A stretch of DNA of 64,000 nt, taken from the IMG/VR virus record IMGVR_UViG_3300006192_000007, positions 1 to 64,000 of that record. One strand, written 5' to 3'. How positions within the stretch are numbered: the first letter of the stretch is position 1; each line of letters starts with the position of its first letter. The stretch is from a virus. Under the pieces are notes generated by a model. It made no database searches. It was not told the origin of the DNA and saw only the letters and a list, made by a program, of their open reading frames with translations. Positions 55,010 to 63,733 of the stretch are shown one piece after another. The position numbers and the translations under genes are program-made.

Positions 55010-55345
55010 TTAAGAAATCAGTTTAGACAGTTCATTTCCGAGGTCTTCAACCTCAGTCATAATTGAGCAAAGTTCGCTATAGGTATTGTAATAGCGCATC
55101 ATGTCTGCTTCACCTACTAACATCTTAGCCGTAGGCAATGCATTAATTCTTAGCAGTGCATGCCTCTGACAGCACTGATTCAATCGCTTCATTAGGTTAT
55201 GGATGCTTGCCTTTTTCTCAGTAGTATTGGCAATGGTATCTAATGCGGTAATGCCGGTTAAGACATGCTGACATCCAGCGAGTACATTGCCCGACTGAGA
55301 GTGGACATCTGCCCACGTTACCGGCTTACGTTTCTTTTGTTTCAT
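55010..55345 (-). CDS. Hypothetical small protein
   Basis: 111 residues, the upstream partner of the 53409-54998 gene, separated by 11 bases. Basic N-terminus and helical body with Cys-rich RLNQCCQRHALL. No family recognised. Divergent from 55448. Confidence 0.6.
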   Translation of the reverse strand: MKQKKRKPVTWADVHSQSGNVLAGCQHVLTGITALDTIANTTEKKASIHNLMKRLNQCCQRHALLRINALPTAKMLVGEADMMRYYNTYSELCSIMTEVEDLGNELSKLIS

Positions 55346-55447
55346 TGGTTAAATCCTTTTCGTGATTAAATTAAAGTTATTCTCTATATGGGATGGTACT
55401 CCTATGTAAAGAAAGAACAAATTCTCTAGAATCTAGGAGTATAGACG

Positions 55448-56278
55448 ATGCTTAATACCTTATATGTCTACACAGGGTTACTCAAACCCTCTGTATTAGA
55501 ATCCTTAGTAAAACTGGAAGGTTTATTCGAAACCCTTAACTATACCGACCATGAAATTGAAACCAGTGAAATTGAAATGTTAGAAGGCATGTCGGACGAA
55601 GACAAAGCCCATCGAGTTACCAACGCCTATGAAAAACACATCGATGTTTTGTTGTTATTGTTAGGGGTTTTCTTAGTCCCCGATGATGACCGAATTACGT
55701 TACCTTTTAAAGTGTCTCTGCTAGAAGGGGTATTCTCACTGGAAGATACCGATAACCTAGATATCGTAACCTCTACACTGCTAGAGATGGACGATGCTGA
55801 TGCACTGATGGTCTTTGTAGAGTTACTGGTACAAGTCACCGCATTCCAGCCTGCTTTCTTACTAGCGCGCATTGAAGATGTTGAGACAAAGCTGATTCAG
55901 CGCTTAAAGAAAAAGACTGCGTTACCCGACCTACAAGCTTCTGTAGAACACGTACGTCATGATATCCGTGACCGTATCTTAGCGGTCGATGGGGCTAAAG
56001 AAGGTATCATTTACCGTACCATAGCTCGTACGTCACAGCTTCCTTTAAGTTGGTCTGTTGCAAGTGCTGCTATCCTAAGACACGCTGAAGATACAGCCCC
56101 CGACGTACTAGGAAGAGAAGTCTATTTAGCCACCTTAGCTGCCGATATTGACCCCATTGCCCAAAGGCAAGAAGCCATTACTTTACTGGACGATGTCTAC
56201 GGAGATAACCCTTCATACTCATTCGCCCTAGACAGCCTACTGAGCTATCTAAAGGAATCTACCCATGTTAAAGAGTGA
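55448..56278 (+). CDS. Hypothetical protein upstream of beta' gene
   Basis: 276 residues, start after CTAGGAGTATAGACG. Highly acidic and helical (DDADALMVFVELLVQVTAF). Overlaps the next gene by 14 bases. Position before a second beta' C-terminal gene is like phiKZ gp79-gp80. Unknown function. Confidence 0.6.
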   Translation: MLNTLYVYTGLLKPSVLESLVKLEGLFETLNYTDHEIETSEIEMLEGMSDEDKAHRVTNAYEKHIDVLLLLLGVFLVPDDDRITLPFKVSLLEGVFSLEDTDNLDIVTSTLLEMDDADALMVFVELLVQVTAFQPAFLLARIEDVETKLIQRLKKKTALPDLQASVEHVRHDIRDRILAVDGAKEGIIYRTIARTSQLPLSWSVASAAILRHAEDTAPDVLGREVYLATLAADIDPIAQRQEAITLLDDVYGDNPSYSFALDSLLSYLKESTHVKE

Positions 56279-57503
56279 TTATTTTAAAATGGCCTTAAAG
56301 GAAGGTTGGTATCGTGACCGCCAGTGGATACTGCGCGTCAATACCATCCAGAAGGCCGATAGAGCCCCTACGGATACCCTTCCTGGTTTTAAAGAGGGAC
56401 AGTTCTACATCCTCTTAGAGGGCGCAGAAGAACCCATTACGGATACTGTACCAGACCAACCTCTCTTCCCTATTAAAGAAGTCCTCAGTCTAACCCCAGA
56501 TGACTTAAAGTGCGTAAAAGAACCTATTACGACCAACTATGGCGAAGCCACGATTAACGCCATTATCTTTGAGTACGGCAGTGCAGGTAAACTCCCTTTT
56601 ATCCGGGGAGAAATCACCGGTAAACTTCTTTCTAAAGTGGTTGCTCGTGCTTTAGAAACGGATGTGATTACCGTCGATGACTACTTACGCATTATTGAAG
56701 GCATGAATTTCATTACGATGTTTGCAGACATCCATGTTGTCGCCTATACTCCTCGGTCTCTACAGGCATCTCCAGAAGCTTTACGTATACGAGATGAACT
56801 CTTAGCTAAGTTTAAAGACCAGCTCCATGACCCTGCGATTGTGGCGATGATAGACGAGGCCATTGTAGCTGCAGATAAAGAGTTTATGGAAGGTGACCCA
56901 GCCGCTAAGTTCTACTTAGCCGATAAAGCCTACGCTGTCGTTCGTAAGAAACTCTTCCATGTTCAAGGCGGGTTAACTCGACTGGATGACCCTTCTAAGA
57001 TGGACTATATTCCACGAAGCTTAGATGAAGGGTATGCACCAGAAGACTTACCGGCTATCATTAACTCTCTGCGTAGTGGCTCTTATGACCGTGGTGCGTC
57101 TACCGCACTGGGTGGTGAAGCCGCTAAGTTCTCTAACCGTGTGTTCCAGAACTTAAAGATTGCTGAAGAGGACTGCGGGACTAAAGTAGGTAAACCAGAA
57201 ACGGTCTCAGCAGAACGTAACTTAGTCGGACGGTATATTGTCGGACGTGACACGCCAATTACCGAAGCGGAGTTTGAGACACTGATAGGTAAGCGCATTA
57301 TCCTACGAGACCCTACGGGGTGTAAAACGGCAAACCGTGCGTACTGTGGCAAGTGCATGGGGGATAAAGAAGTGGAGTCTGAATTAGGACTAGGCCCCCG
57401 TCTGTCCGAGGTCTGTTCGGTATTCTTGTCTGTTAGTCTTGCCGCATTCCACTCGGTTGCCTCTAAACTGGTAGTCTTCGACCCCAGTAAAGATATACAT
57501 TAG
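56265..57503 (+). CDS. vRNAP-type beta' C-terminal subunit
   Basis: 412 residues. Zinc site GCKTANRAYCGKCMGD (about 346-361) and then LGLGPRLSEVCSVFLSVSLAAFHS, which occupies the place of the beta' trigger-loop region. It is a second beta' C-terminal protein besides the one at 48103, as expected because phiKZ-like phages make two RNA polymerases; by order it resembles phiKZ gp80 of the virion enzyme. Its last 19 codons are duplicated downstream of the endonuclease, so its present end may have arrived with that element. Confidence 0.72.
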   Translation: MLKSDYFKMALKEGWYRDRQWILRVNTIQKADRAPTDTLPGFKEGQFYILLEGAEEPITDTVPDQPLFPIKEVLSLTPDDLKCVKEPITTNYGEATINAIIFEYGSAGKLPFIRGEITGKLLSKVVARALETDVITVDDYLRIIEGMNFITMFADIHVVAYTPRSLQASPEALRIRDELLAKFKDQLHDPAIVAMIDEAIVAADKEFMEGDPAAKFYLADKAYAVVRKKLFHVQGGLTRLDDPSKMDYIPRSLDEGYAPEDLPAIINSLRSGSYDRGASTALGGEAAKFSNRVFQNLKIAEEDCGTKVGKPETVSAERNLVGRYIVGRDTPITEAEFETLIGKRIILRDPTGCKTANRAYCGKCMGDKEVESELGLGPRLSEVCSVFLSVSLAAFHSVASKLVVFDPSKDIH

Positions 57504-57582
57504 TCATTGTTTAATAGATTTTTTGTATAGAAAGATATTGCCTAACTAATCATATAATAATTACGATTAATGGGACTATCTT

Positions 57583-58770
57583 ATGACTATTCGTTATCCG
57601 GAAAAAACCGCAGCCTTTATTGAAAGAGCAAGGAAAAAGCACGGTGATAAATATGATTACAGTAAGACGGATTTTATCTCTTGTAGAAAGAAGGTAATTA
57701 TAACCTGCCACGTTCATGGGGACTTCGAACAAGTCCCCATTTACCACCAGTCTAAAAATGGTTGTCCTAAGTGCGCTATAGATAGCATGAAGAAGTCTAA
57801 GTTTCACGGCATCGAGCGATTCATTGAAAAGGCCCGGAAAGTGCACGGTACTAAGTATGACTATTCCAGGTCTAAGTATATTGGTGCTCTTAAAAAGCTC
57901 ACGGTAACTTGCCCTGAACACGGAGACTTCTCCGTACAGGCTTCTAACCACCTAGAGGGACTAGGCTGTGCGAAATGCAGCTACGATGCTCAGCGTGAGC
58001 GCTATCGACGAGAGTTCTTTGAGAAGGCTAAACGCGTGCATGGTAATCGTTATGACTACTCTAAAACGGAGTTCGTTAACCGTAGCACATTAGCAACCAT
58101 TACTTGCCCTGTCCACGGTAATTTCCAGATGCGCCCAGGTAACCACCTAATGGGGCAGGGCTGTCCCAAGTGTGGAATTACTAAAAATACAGAGAGGATG
58201 ACCGGCAATACAAAAGACTTTATCTGTAAAGCCAAGGAAGTCCATGGCCCGTGGTATGATTATGGCAAGGTCAAATACACTAAAGCCCTGGAACCAGTGA
58301 CTATCACTTGTCCTTTGCATGGGGACTTCGAGCAAACTGCTAGTCGTCATCTTTCAGGCCATAACTGTCCGAGATGTGAAACTGACCCAGATTCTGGCAT
58401 TAGACGGTATGTGTATATTCTAGAATTGGGTAAGATAAATGGTTTGACGGTGTACAAAATCGGTAAAGCCATTGCGCCTAAGGTTCGCCAGCGTACTCTA
58501 ACCAAAAGGTTGAAACTAGATAATGGCGTGGAGGATGTTAAGCAGGTGTGGCTTTATACAACAACCTCGAAGCAAACACAAACGACTGTAGAAAACATGC
58601 TACTTGAAAGTATCAATTATCCTAAGCTTCAGAAACATGAGTTGCCTGATGGCTATTTTGAATCACGGATTACTAACTTAACCAATAGTGAGATATGTGG
58701 CTTTGCCGATAAGTTGGTGGAGAACATCAAGAAAACGATTGCCGGATTTAAAATTGGACAGGCTTCATGA
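57583..58770 (+). CDS. Free-standing GIY-YIG homing endonuclease with four zinc repeats
   Basis: 395 residues. Four repeats of about 70 residues, each with the pattern F-I-x-x-A-x-x-x-H-G-x-x-Y-D-Y-S and a CP-x-H-G-x-F ... GCPKC zinc pair (about 7-70, 75-140, 145-207, 208-265), are likely DNA-binding fingers. The nuclease domain follows: YVYILELGKINGLTVYKIGKA (about 273-293), then ENMLLESI with the catalytic Glu. It sits directly after a beta' gene and before that gene's degenerate 3' copy. Not in an intron: no P, Q, R or S elements were found. Confidence 0.83.
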   Translation: MTIRYPEKTAAFIERARKKHGDKYDYSKTDFISCRKKVIITCHVHGDFEQVPIYHQSKNGCPKCAIDSMKKSKFHGIERFIEKARKVHGTKYDYSRSKYIGALKKLTVTCPEHGDFSVQASNHLEGLGCAKCSYDAQRERYRREFFEKAKRVHGNRYDYSKTEFVNRSTLATITCPVHGNFQMRPGNHLMGQGCPKCGITKNTERMTGNTKDFICKAKEVHGPWYDYGKVKYTKALEPVTITCPLHGDFEQTASRHLSGHNCPRCETDPDSGIRRYVYILELGKINGLTVYKIGKAIAPKVRQRTLTKRLKLDNGVEDVKQVWLYTTTSKQTQTTVENMLLESINYPKLQKHELPDGYFESRITNLTNSEICGFADKLVENIKKTIAGFKIGQAS

Positions 58771-58819
58771 TGGCATTTCTAAGACCGTTATTTTTAATCC
58801 TACACAGGACATACGTTAA
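58763..58819 (+). pseudogene. Remnant 3' end of the beta' C-terminal gene
   Basis: 19 codons reading LHDGISKTVIFNPTQDIR and stop, aligned without gaps to the last 19 codons of the gene at 56265 (57447-57503: FHSVASKLVVFDPSKDIH). Third-codon bases differ widely while most residues are the same or similar. There is no start of its own; the first bases overlap the endonuclease stop. Confidence 0.72.
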
Positions 58820-58991
58820 TCCATAAAAGACATAGCATGCTTTAGAGTACACACGCTATAATAAAGAGGTAGTTTCATTACTGCCTTTTTAATAAACCTT
58901 AGTAAACAATCCTATGGCTATAGATAGGACGCATGCACCCTAACTATATTCTCTATTTTTAAACCATTAACGATCGTAAGGTAATATAATC

Positions 58992-59846
58992 ATGGCTAAA
59001 AGACAAGTACGTACTAAAACTGAAACGCCAGTTGCAGATAAGCAAACGGCAGAAACTAAAAACGAAACAGTAGTTGTAAAAGAGACCCCTGTGGCCGAAG
59101 GTACAGACGCTGGCACTGAAACTGTTACGCCAACAGGTGATAGTGCCGGTACTGATAGCGATACTGACGGTGGTGACACCACGAGTACTGAAGGTACAAC
59201 TGCTACTACAGAAGGTTCGGAATCTACAGGCGACTCAGGTCCCGTAGATACTGATTCTAAAGAAGACCCTGCGGATAACACCCCAGATGTCGTTCCTCCA
59301 GTTGACCCTACGCCAGCCGCTAATCCAGCTCCGGATGCAGCAGCAACACCGGCAGAAACACAAGAAGCTCGTCATGCCCGTATTCGCGCGGAAGCAAAAG
59401 AAAAAGCACGTTTAGTCCCGTGGTCACATGTGGAAGAGTACTTGGATAAAATGCATCCATCTCGACCTAATAATCGCGATACTATTGTGGGCCATCAGTC
59501 TCGTCTATCTCAAGCGTTCATATTGCTACTGGCAGAAGAGAGCGATGATACCGTGGCAATCGAGTCTATTAAGAAACTCGTAGCGATTATTCGTGAGCGC
59601 CGTAAGCCAGGCTCGGTGTTCCATGACAGCATGTGCATGCGCTTTGTCAATGATCTAGGTGCGGCTGGCATGACCACGGTTCGTATTACTGAGTTCCAAA
59701 ACATCCTTTTTGCATTGCTGGAAATTGCAGATAAAGGAAGTAAGGTAGTACTAGACTGGGAAGTCTTTGCTCAGCGCTGCATTAAAGGACGCGGTGAAAT
59801 CATCGCTTCTCGTCTACAGCGTGCATGTAACGTTAAAATCGACTAA
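58992..59846 (+). CDS. Protein with long acidic disordered N-terminus
   Basis: 284 residues. Residues 10-130 are Thr/Asp/Glu/Ala/Pro-rich and should be unfolded. The C-terminal 150 residues form a helical domain (LVPWSHVEEYLDKM ... FQNILFALLEIADKG). Start after TAAGGTAATATAATC. A near-consensus CTATATTC lies about 55 bases upstream. No family recognised; the domain looks conserved-type and could be a phage scaffold or structural protein. Confidence 0.6.
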   Translation: MAKRQVRTKTETPVADKQTAETKNETVVVKETPVAEGTDAGTETVTPTGDSAGTDSDTDGGDTTSTEGTTATTEGSESTGDSGPVDTDSKEDPADNTPDVVPPVDPTPAANPAPDAAATPAETQEARHARIRAEAKEKARLVPWSHVEEYLDKMHPSRPNNRDTIVGHQSRLSQAFILLLAEESDDTVAIESIKKLVAIIRERRKPGSVFHDSMCMRFVNDLGAAGMTTVRITEFQNILFALLEIADKGSKVVLDWEVFAQRCIKGRGEIIASRLQRACNVKID

Positions 59847-59850
59847 ACCA

Positions 59851-59890
59851 GGTTCCTCTCTCCTTATGGGGGAGAGGATACCTTTTTTAT
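59851..59890 (+). terminator. Rho-independent terminator
   Basis: Stem GGTTCCTCTCTCC paired with GGAGAGGATACC, then TTTTTT. Confidence 0.75.
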
Positions 59891-59910
59891 ACTATTAAGG
59901 AGCCTGCTTT

Positions 59911-60321
59911 ATGTTAAAATTACTAAAGGCGAAAGTTACCCCTTACATGACCTATATTGTCCTTGCTGTCATTATAGCCATGGCGGTGGCGTTATTCGCG
60001 CTTACGAATTTATACAGCGACGCTTTAACTGAAAATGGAAAGTTAAATACTCAGCTAGAAGCCAGCAAAGCACAAGTCGTTACCTTGACCGACCAACTCG
60101 CCCGTGAAAGGGACAGTCGGGCATCTATACGTGAATCCGAAGAAGTCTTAGATACTAAATATGAGGGTATCCGAAATGAAGCACAACATATCCCTACTGT
60201 GGAAACTACCCCTGGTTTGGACACTGACGCTGTTGCTCAGCTCCTGTGCGCTAATGGACTGGCTACAGCCGAAGCCTGCAGTCGTGCCAATAGACCCAGA
60301 AACGATTCGTCCAGTCACTAA
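59911..60321 (+). CDS. Inner-membrane spanin (Rz-like)
   Basis: 136 residues, start after AAGGAGCC. Membrane segment about 14-34 (YIVLAVIIAMAVALFALTNLY), then a coiled-coil-like periplasmic part (LNTQLEASKAQVVTLTDQLARERDSR), the layout of i-spanins. The outer-membrane partner is encoded within and beyond its 3' end in another frame. Together they fuse inner and outer membranes at lysis of Gram-negative hosts. Confidence 0.78.
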   Translation: MLKLLKAKVTPYMTYIVLAVIIAMAVALFALTNLYSDALTENGKLNTQLEASKAQVVTLTDQLARERDSRASIRESEEVLDTKYEGIRNEAQHIPTVETTPGLDTDAVAQLLCANGLATAEACSRANRPRNDSSSH

Positions 60322-60511
60322 ACCTTTAGCAAAGGGATTTACTCCAGACCTATTGTTTGATTGGGCATTAGAAAGTGCAGAAGCCATTGATAAAGCGAAT
60401 TGCCGGTTGTTTGAAGCCCGTAAGCTAAACACGAACCTAGCGGGTTTAACCTTCAGTGAGGAAAAGCCTGTCTACTGTTTAAAGCCTACGAATCCAGTGG
60501 ATTCTAAATAA
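60176..60511 (+). CDS. Outer-membrane spanin lipoprotein (Rz1-like)
   Basis: 111 residues from the ATG at 60176. A signal peptide ends in the lipobox LLSS-C (C24) for lipidation and outer-membrane anchoring. The mature part is Pro-rich at first (QPKPAVVPIDPETIRPVTKP). It overlaps the Rz-like gene by 146 bases in a different frame, the classic embedded Rz/Rz1 arrangement but with a longer unique end. Confidence 0.78.
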   Translation: MKHNISLLWKLPLVWTLTLLLSSCALMDWLQPKPAVVPIDPETIRPVTKPLAKGFTPDLLFDWALESAEAIDKANCRLFEARKLNTNLAGLTFSEEKPVYCLKPTNPVDSK

Positions 60512-60536
60512 ACCTTTTTCTTTTTAGGGAGTCACC

Positions 60537-61868
60537 ATGACTTTATTAACTCGCTTCGTTAAAGGCGAAGCCGACATCGAAGCCCTGTACCGTGAACTCG
60601 ATATGTTGAGTACGGCTAGGGATATGGCGACGTCATTACAAACCGCCGTTCAGGCACTGGATACACCTCAGGCGCAACACGACACGCTACAGCTAGGCTT
60701 TACCCTCATTAGTCAGCGCTTAGGGTTTGAAAGTGCCGACATGATGTTTAACGAGTTTGATGTCGAGCGTCTAGAGATAGGCATGGAGAGTATCCGTGAG
60801 CTACCAGGTCGCATCTATCGAACGATTGCAGATTTAATCAATGAACTGATTAAAAAGGCAAAAGCCCTATACCGTTTGATTGTAGATAAACTCACAGACA
60901 ATACGGTTAAGGTTTCTAGCGGAATGGATAAGCTAGAAGCTCGTATTGCAGAGAACGAAAGCACTATTGCGATGTTCTCATTAGAACCAGGTGCGAAACT
61001 CAGTGATGCTGACCGCGAGAAAATTGAGCAGGCAGGTCGAGAAATCATTCTTGATACGCAAGGACGTATCCTTAATAAAGTCATGATTGAAAGTGACCTA
61101 ACCCTTCTTATCCCATCGGAATACCGAGGTGGTACTGAGATGCTTCGTGCACTAGTAATGGGTAATAAGTGGGGCGATGTTACCGTGGGCATTAAAGGAG
61201 CACTAGAGTGGTCTACATTGCTATTGTCTAAAATAGACCGTACGCCGTATACTGACCTGATTGATGCGTTGATGACTATCTCTAGCGAGAAAGACATTAC
61301 AGACATTCTAGAGGTAAAACTGCCAGCGATTGAAGCACTGGATAAAAGCCAAATAGAAAGTCTACCAGTACGTGGTAAAGACTTTAAGTCAGCTCGTCCA
61401 TTAATCGGGGATATCTATCCTACGTTCCTAGTCGAGCGTGCTGGCGGTGTACGTATGAGCACATTGGTGTACTCGTATACTGAACAGCGCTTAACCATGC
61501 AGCCGACTCAGAAGCTACCTAAAGGGCTTCCCGAAATGTCACTGTCTCGCGCTAATGAAGTTAGAGAACTGATTGCCCGCTTAAGTACCGTTCGTACCCA
61601 GTACAGTAATGCATTAACCACGCATTTAGACCAGCTTGAAAAACTGGGCGCTAATGACCATCGTAAGCTAGCAACGGCAGGTGAGCTCGTATTGCAGTAT
61701 GAAACACCACGTAATGGAAATGAAATTAAGGAAGTTCAAGCACTACAGAAATCCTTACCTAAACTCCATCGCATGGCGACTACCTACTTAGATGCTACTG
61801 AGCGTTATTTACGTACATTGATTGCGACACTAAACGCTTACCTCGTTCTTATTGCAGGTAAAAGCTAA
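60537..61868 (+). CDS. Possible internal virion (inner-body) protein
   Basis: 443 residues, start after TTAGGGAGTC. Helical N-terminus (EADIEALYRELDML ... RLGFESADMMFNEF) then MESIRELPGRIYRTIADLINELIKKAKALYRLI, a pattern of amphipathic helices common in the inner-body protein families of phiKZ-like phages, which are cleaved and ejected with DNA. Assignment is by composition and pattern only. Followed by a bidirectional terminator. Confidence 0.48.
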   Translation: MTLLTRFVKGEADIEALYRELDMLSTARDMATSLQTAVQALDTPQAQHDTLQLGFTLISQRLGFESADMMFNEFDVERLEIGMESIRELPGRIYRTIADLINELIKKAKALYRLIVDKLTDNTVKVSSGMDKLEARIAENESTIAMFSLEPGAKLSDADREKIEQAGREIILDTQGRILNKVMIESDLTLLIPSEYRGGTEMLRALVMGNKWGDVTVGIKGALEWSTLLLSKIDRTPYTDLIDALMTISSEKDITDILEVKLPAIEALDKSQIESLPVRGKDFKSARPLIGDIYPTFLVERAGGVRMSTLVYSYTEQRLTMQPTQKLPKGLPEMSLSRANEVRELIARLSTVRTQYSNALTTHLDQLEKLGANDHRKLATAGELVLQYETPRNGNEIKEVQALQKSLPKLHRMATTYLDATERYLRTLIATLNAYLVLIAGKS

Positions 61869-61875
61869 AAGACAT

Positions 61876-61906
61876 ATCTCCTATCCCTCAGCGAGGGATA
61901 GGAGAT
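61876..61906. terminator. Bidirectional terminator
   Basis: Perfect 13-bp stem (61876-61888 with 61894-61906) between convergent genes; the distal end overlaps the last codon region of the polymerase gene. Confidence 0.78.
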
Positions 61907-61910
61907 AGTA

Positions 61911-63653
61911 TTATGCTGCTTCTTTTTCTAGCATCTGTTTAATAAAGGTCTTTTCACCGCGTTCTTCTAAGTACACATCAATGACTTGTTTGGCTGTAGG
62001 TAAACCTAGTAGAGTATGACCTAGGTCAATTGCGTTAGCGGGCACACATGTAATGTTAACCGCGCAACGACGTAACTCTATTTCCAGTAATCCTACAATG
62101 CCACATATCTCGGCCAATGTCGTTTCAGGTGACACATTTAGTGCCCACTGTCCAGATGGGTACCCAGAGGTGATATCAATGTCGTATACGTGTGTCGCAA
62201 TACGACTTAATAGGTCTCCTCTATGTTCTGGCTTCCATATGTCTGCCCCTATCTCTCTAGTAAGCTCATTGGCTAAGGTAACAATCCAATCCCGCTTACC
62301 TAATACCTCTTTGTCAAATTCATGAGTCATGTCTGAAGACGTAGACGCAATGACTTTATCTTCAGCATCTAGATAGAAGTGTAGGGCGTTAGCTAACCGC
62401 TTAGGGTTAGACTTAAGAGTTGAGAACTCAGAGCCATCGGCATATAAAGAGATTTTCTTTGATAAATCCCCTGTCTTATCGTCCAGTAGCTCTACCGAGA
62501 TACAGTCAAACAAGTTATACACTAAATAGATGAGTTTATGATAGCGCTGCATCGCCCGGTGCCAACTCACGTTGTGATTACCAGAGGCTTCTTCTGCTTC
62601 ATACTCCAGTTTTCTAAACCCTAGCTCTTCTTCTAGAATAGCATCTAGAGAGTAAGAGCGTCGCATCCCTTCTACCACCCGCAACATCTTAAATACGGAC
62701 ATTGCATCAATGACATAGAACGAAGCGGGAGCTTCCACGATATGCCATAGGTCGGCATTATGAAAGTTCATCTTCTTGCCAGAAGCTGTAATCTTGTTTG
62801 CTTTACCTTCACGAAAGTTAAACTTTCGAAACTCCGGTGGGATAGAAGGGTCACAGAAAATGTTAGCTGGGTCTACGCCTTTACGTTCACAAGCAAGCAA
62901 TATCTTTTTAATATCAAAGCTCATGTTCCAGAAAACCAAAAAGTCAGGTTTTAGGATATGAGCCGTTTGCATTAAGCGAGCAGCGACTTCAAAGTCATCT
63001 TTACAGACGACGACTTTTAAACGAATATTCCGTGTCGTCATATCGCGCTCTAGGTAGTGCATAGCCAGCTTGTTGATTTCGGCCTCTATAGTCTCCTTAG
63101 TCGCAGCGCCTTTTATAAAGTCTTCCGTGACTGCAATTACGGCTTTGTCTTTGAATGTAATCGCCCCAGAGATAATCTGCTCGGTCCCGTTTAACATGTC
63201 TGTTTCAAAGTCCATTACCGCAATGGACATATCAGGGTTCCATGTTGCATTCTGTTTAGCAGAGGCTTGGTCAGCCTCGTACTTATACAGAACTGGAGAT
63301 GTAATGTCGGCTCCGTAAACATAAGGACTTGCGCATAAGTCACTTAAACGAAAGAATCGCCCGTGTTTACCTAAAACCTTAGCAATGCGAAATGGAAGTT
63401 CCGCGGTTGTACATTCATAGAAGTCTAAGTTCTCTTTAAATTCCCAACTTCGTTTTTGCGCGTGATTACGCAGGCCTTTCTTAGTGACGGCAAATTTACG
63501 TTTGTAGTTACGAACTAGCTTTAAAGAAGGGCGCTCTTTTCCAGTATCAGGGTCGCGCAGTCTCTCCTTTACAACTAATAAATCATCAGTCTTAGACTGG
63601 GTGCTCGTCGCATAGAGTGCAAACATGCACTTGCGTTCAAGTTCTTTATTCAT
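61911..63653 (-). CDS. DNA polymerase B, N-terminal half (exonuclease and motif A)
   Basis: 580 residues. Exonuclease motifs: VMDFET (D148, E150), FWNMSFD (N243, F246, D247) and YNLFD (Y379, D383). Polymerase motif A is VYDIDITSGYPS (489-500), the D-x-x-S-x-Y-P-S of family B. It ends 80 residues later, before any motif B, which lies in the 19575-21740 protein. Together they give a whole proofreading polymerase. No ribosome site is obvious before the ATG. The gene is on the opposite strand from the other half. Confidence 0.88.
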   Translation of the reverse strand: MNKELERKCMFALYATSTQSKTDDLLVVKERLRDPDTGKERPSLKLVRNYKRKFAVTKKGLRNHAQKRSWEFKENLDFYECTTAELPFRIAKVLGKHGRFFRLSDLCASPYVYGADITSPVLYKYEADQASAKQNATWNPDMSIAVMDFETDMLNGTEQIISGAITFKDKAVIAVTEDFIKGAATKETIEAEINKLAMHYLERDMTTRNIRLKVVVCKDDFEVAARLMQTAHILKPDFLVFWNMSFDIKKILLACERKGVDPANIFCDPSIPPEFRKFNFREGKANKITASGKKMNFHNADLWHIVEAPASFYVIDAMSVFKMLRVVEGMRRSYSLDAILEEELGFRKLEYEAEEASGNHNVSWHRAMQRYHKLIYLVYNLFDCISVELLDDKTGDLSKKISLYADGSEFSTLKSNPKRLANALHFYLDAEDKVIASTSSDMTHEFDKEVLGKRDWIVTLANELTREIGADIWKPEHRGDLLSRIATHVYDIDITSGYPSGQWALNVSPETTLAEICGIVGLLEIELRRCAVNITCVPANAIDLGHTLLGLPTAKQVIDVYLEERGEKTFIKQMLEKEAA

Positions 63654-63733
63654 AGGGTAGGCTCTGTCAAATCTAGTGACTAACTAATCAATTAGACTCT
63701 AAGGTTTTTAACCACTTTTAAGGACACAACATT

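Noticed and set aside
57504-58820. Group I intron at the beta' gene end
   Set aside because: No P, Q, R or S core elements; the duplicated 3' end explains the layout better.
59946-59953. CCTATATTG match to the promoter motif
   Set aside because: It lies inside the coding start of the Rz-like gene, lacks AAAACC and has no gene just downstream.
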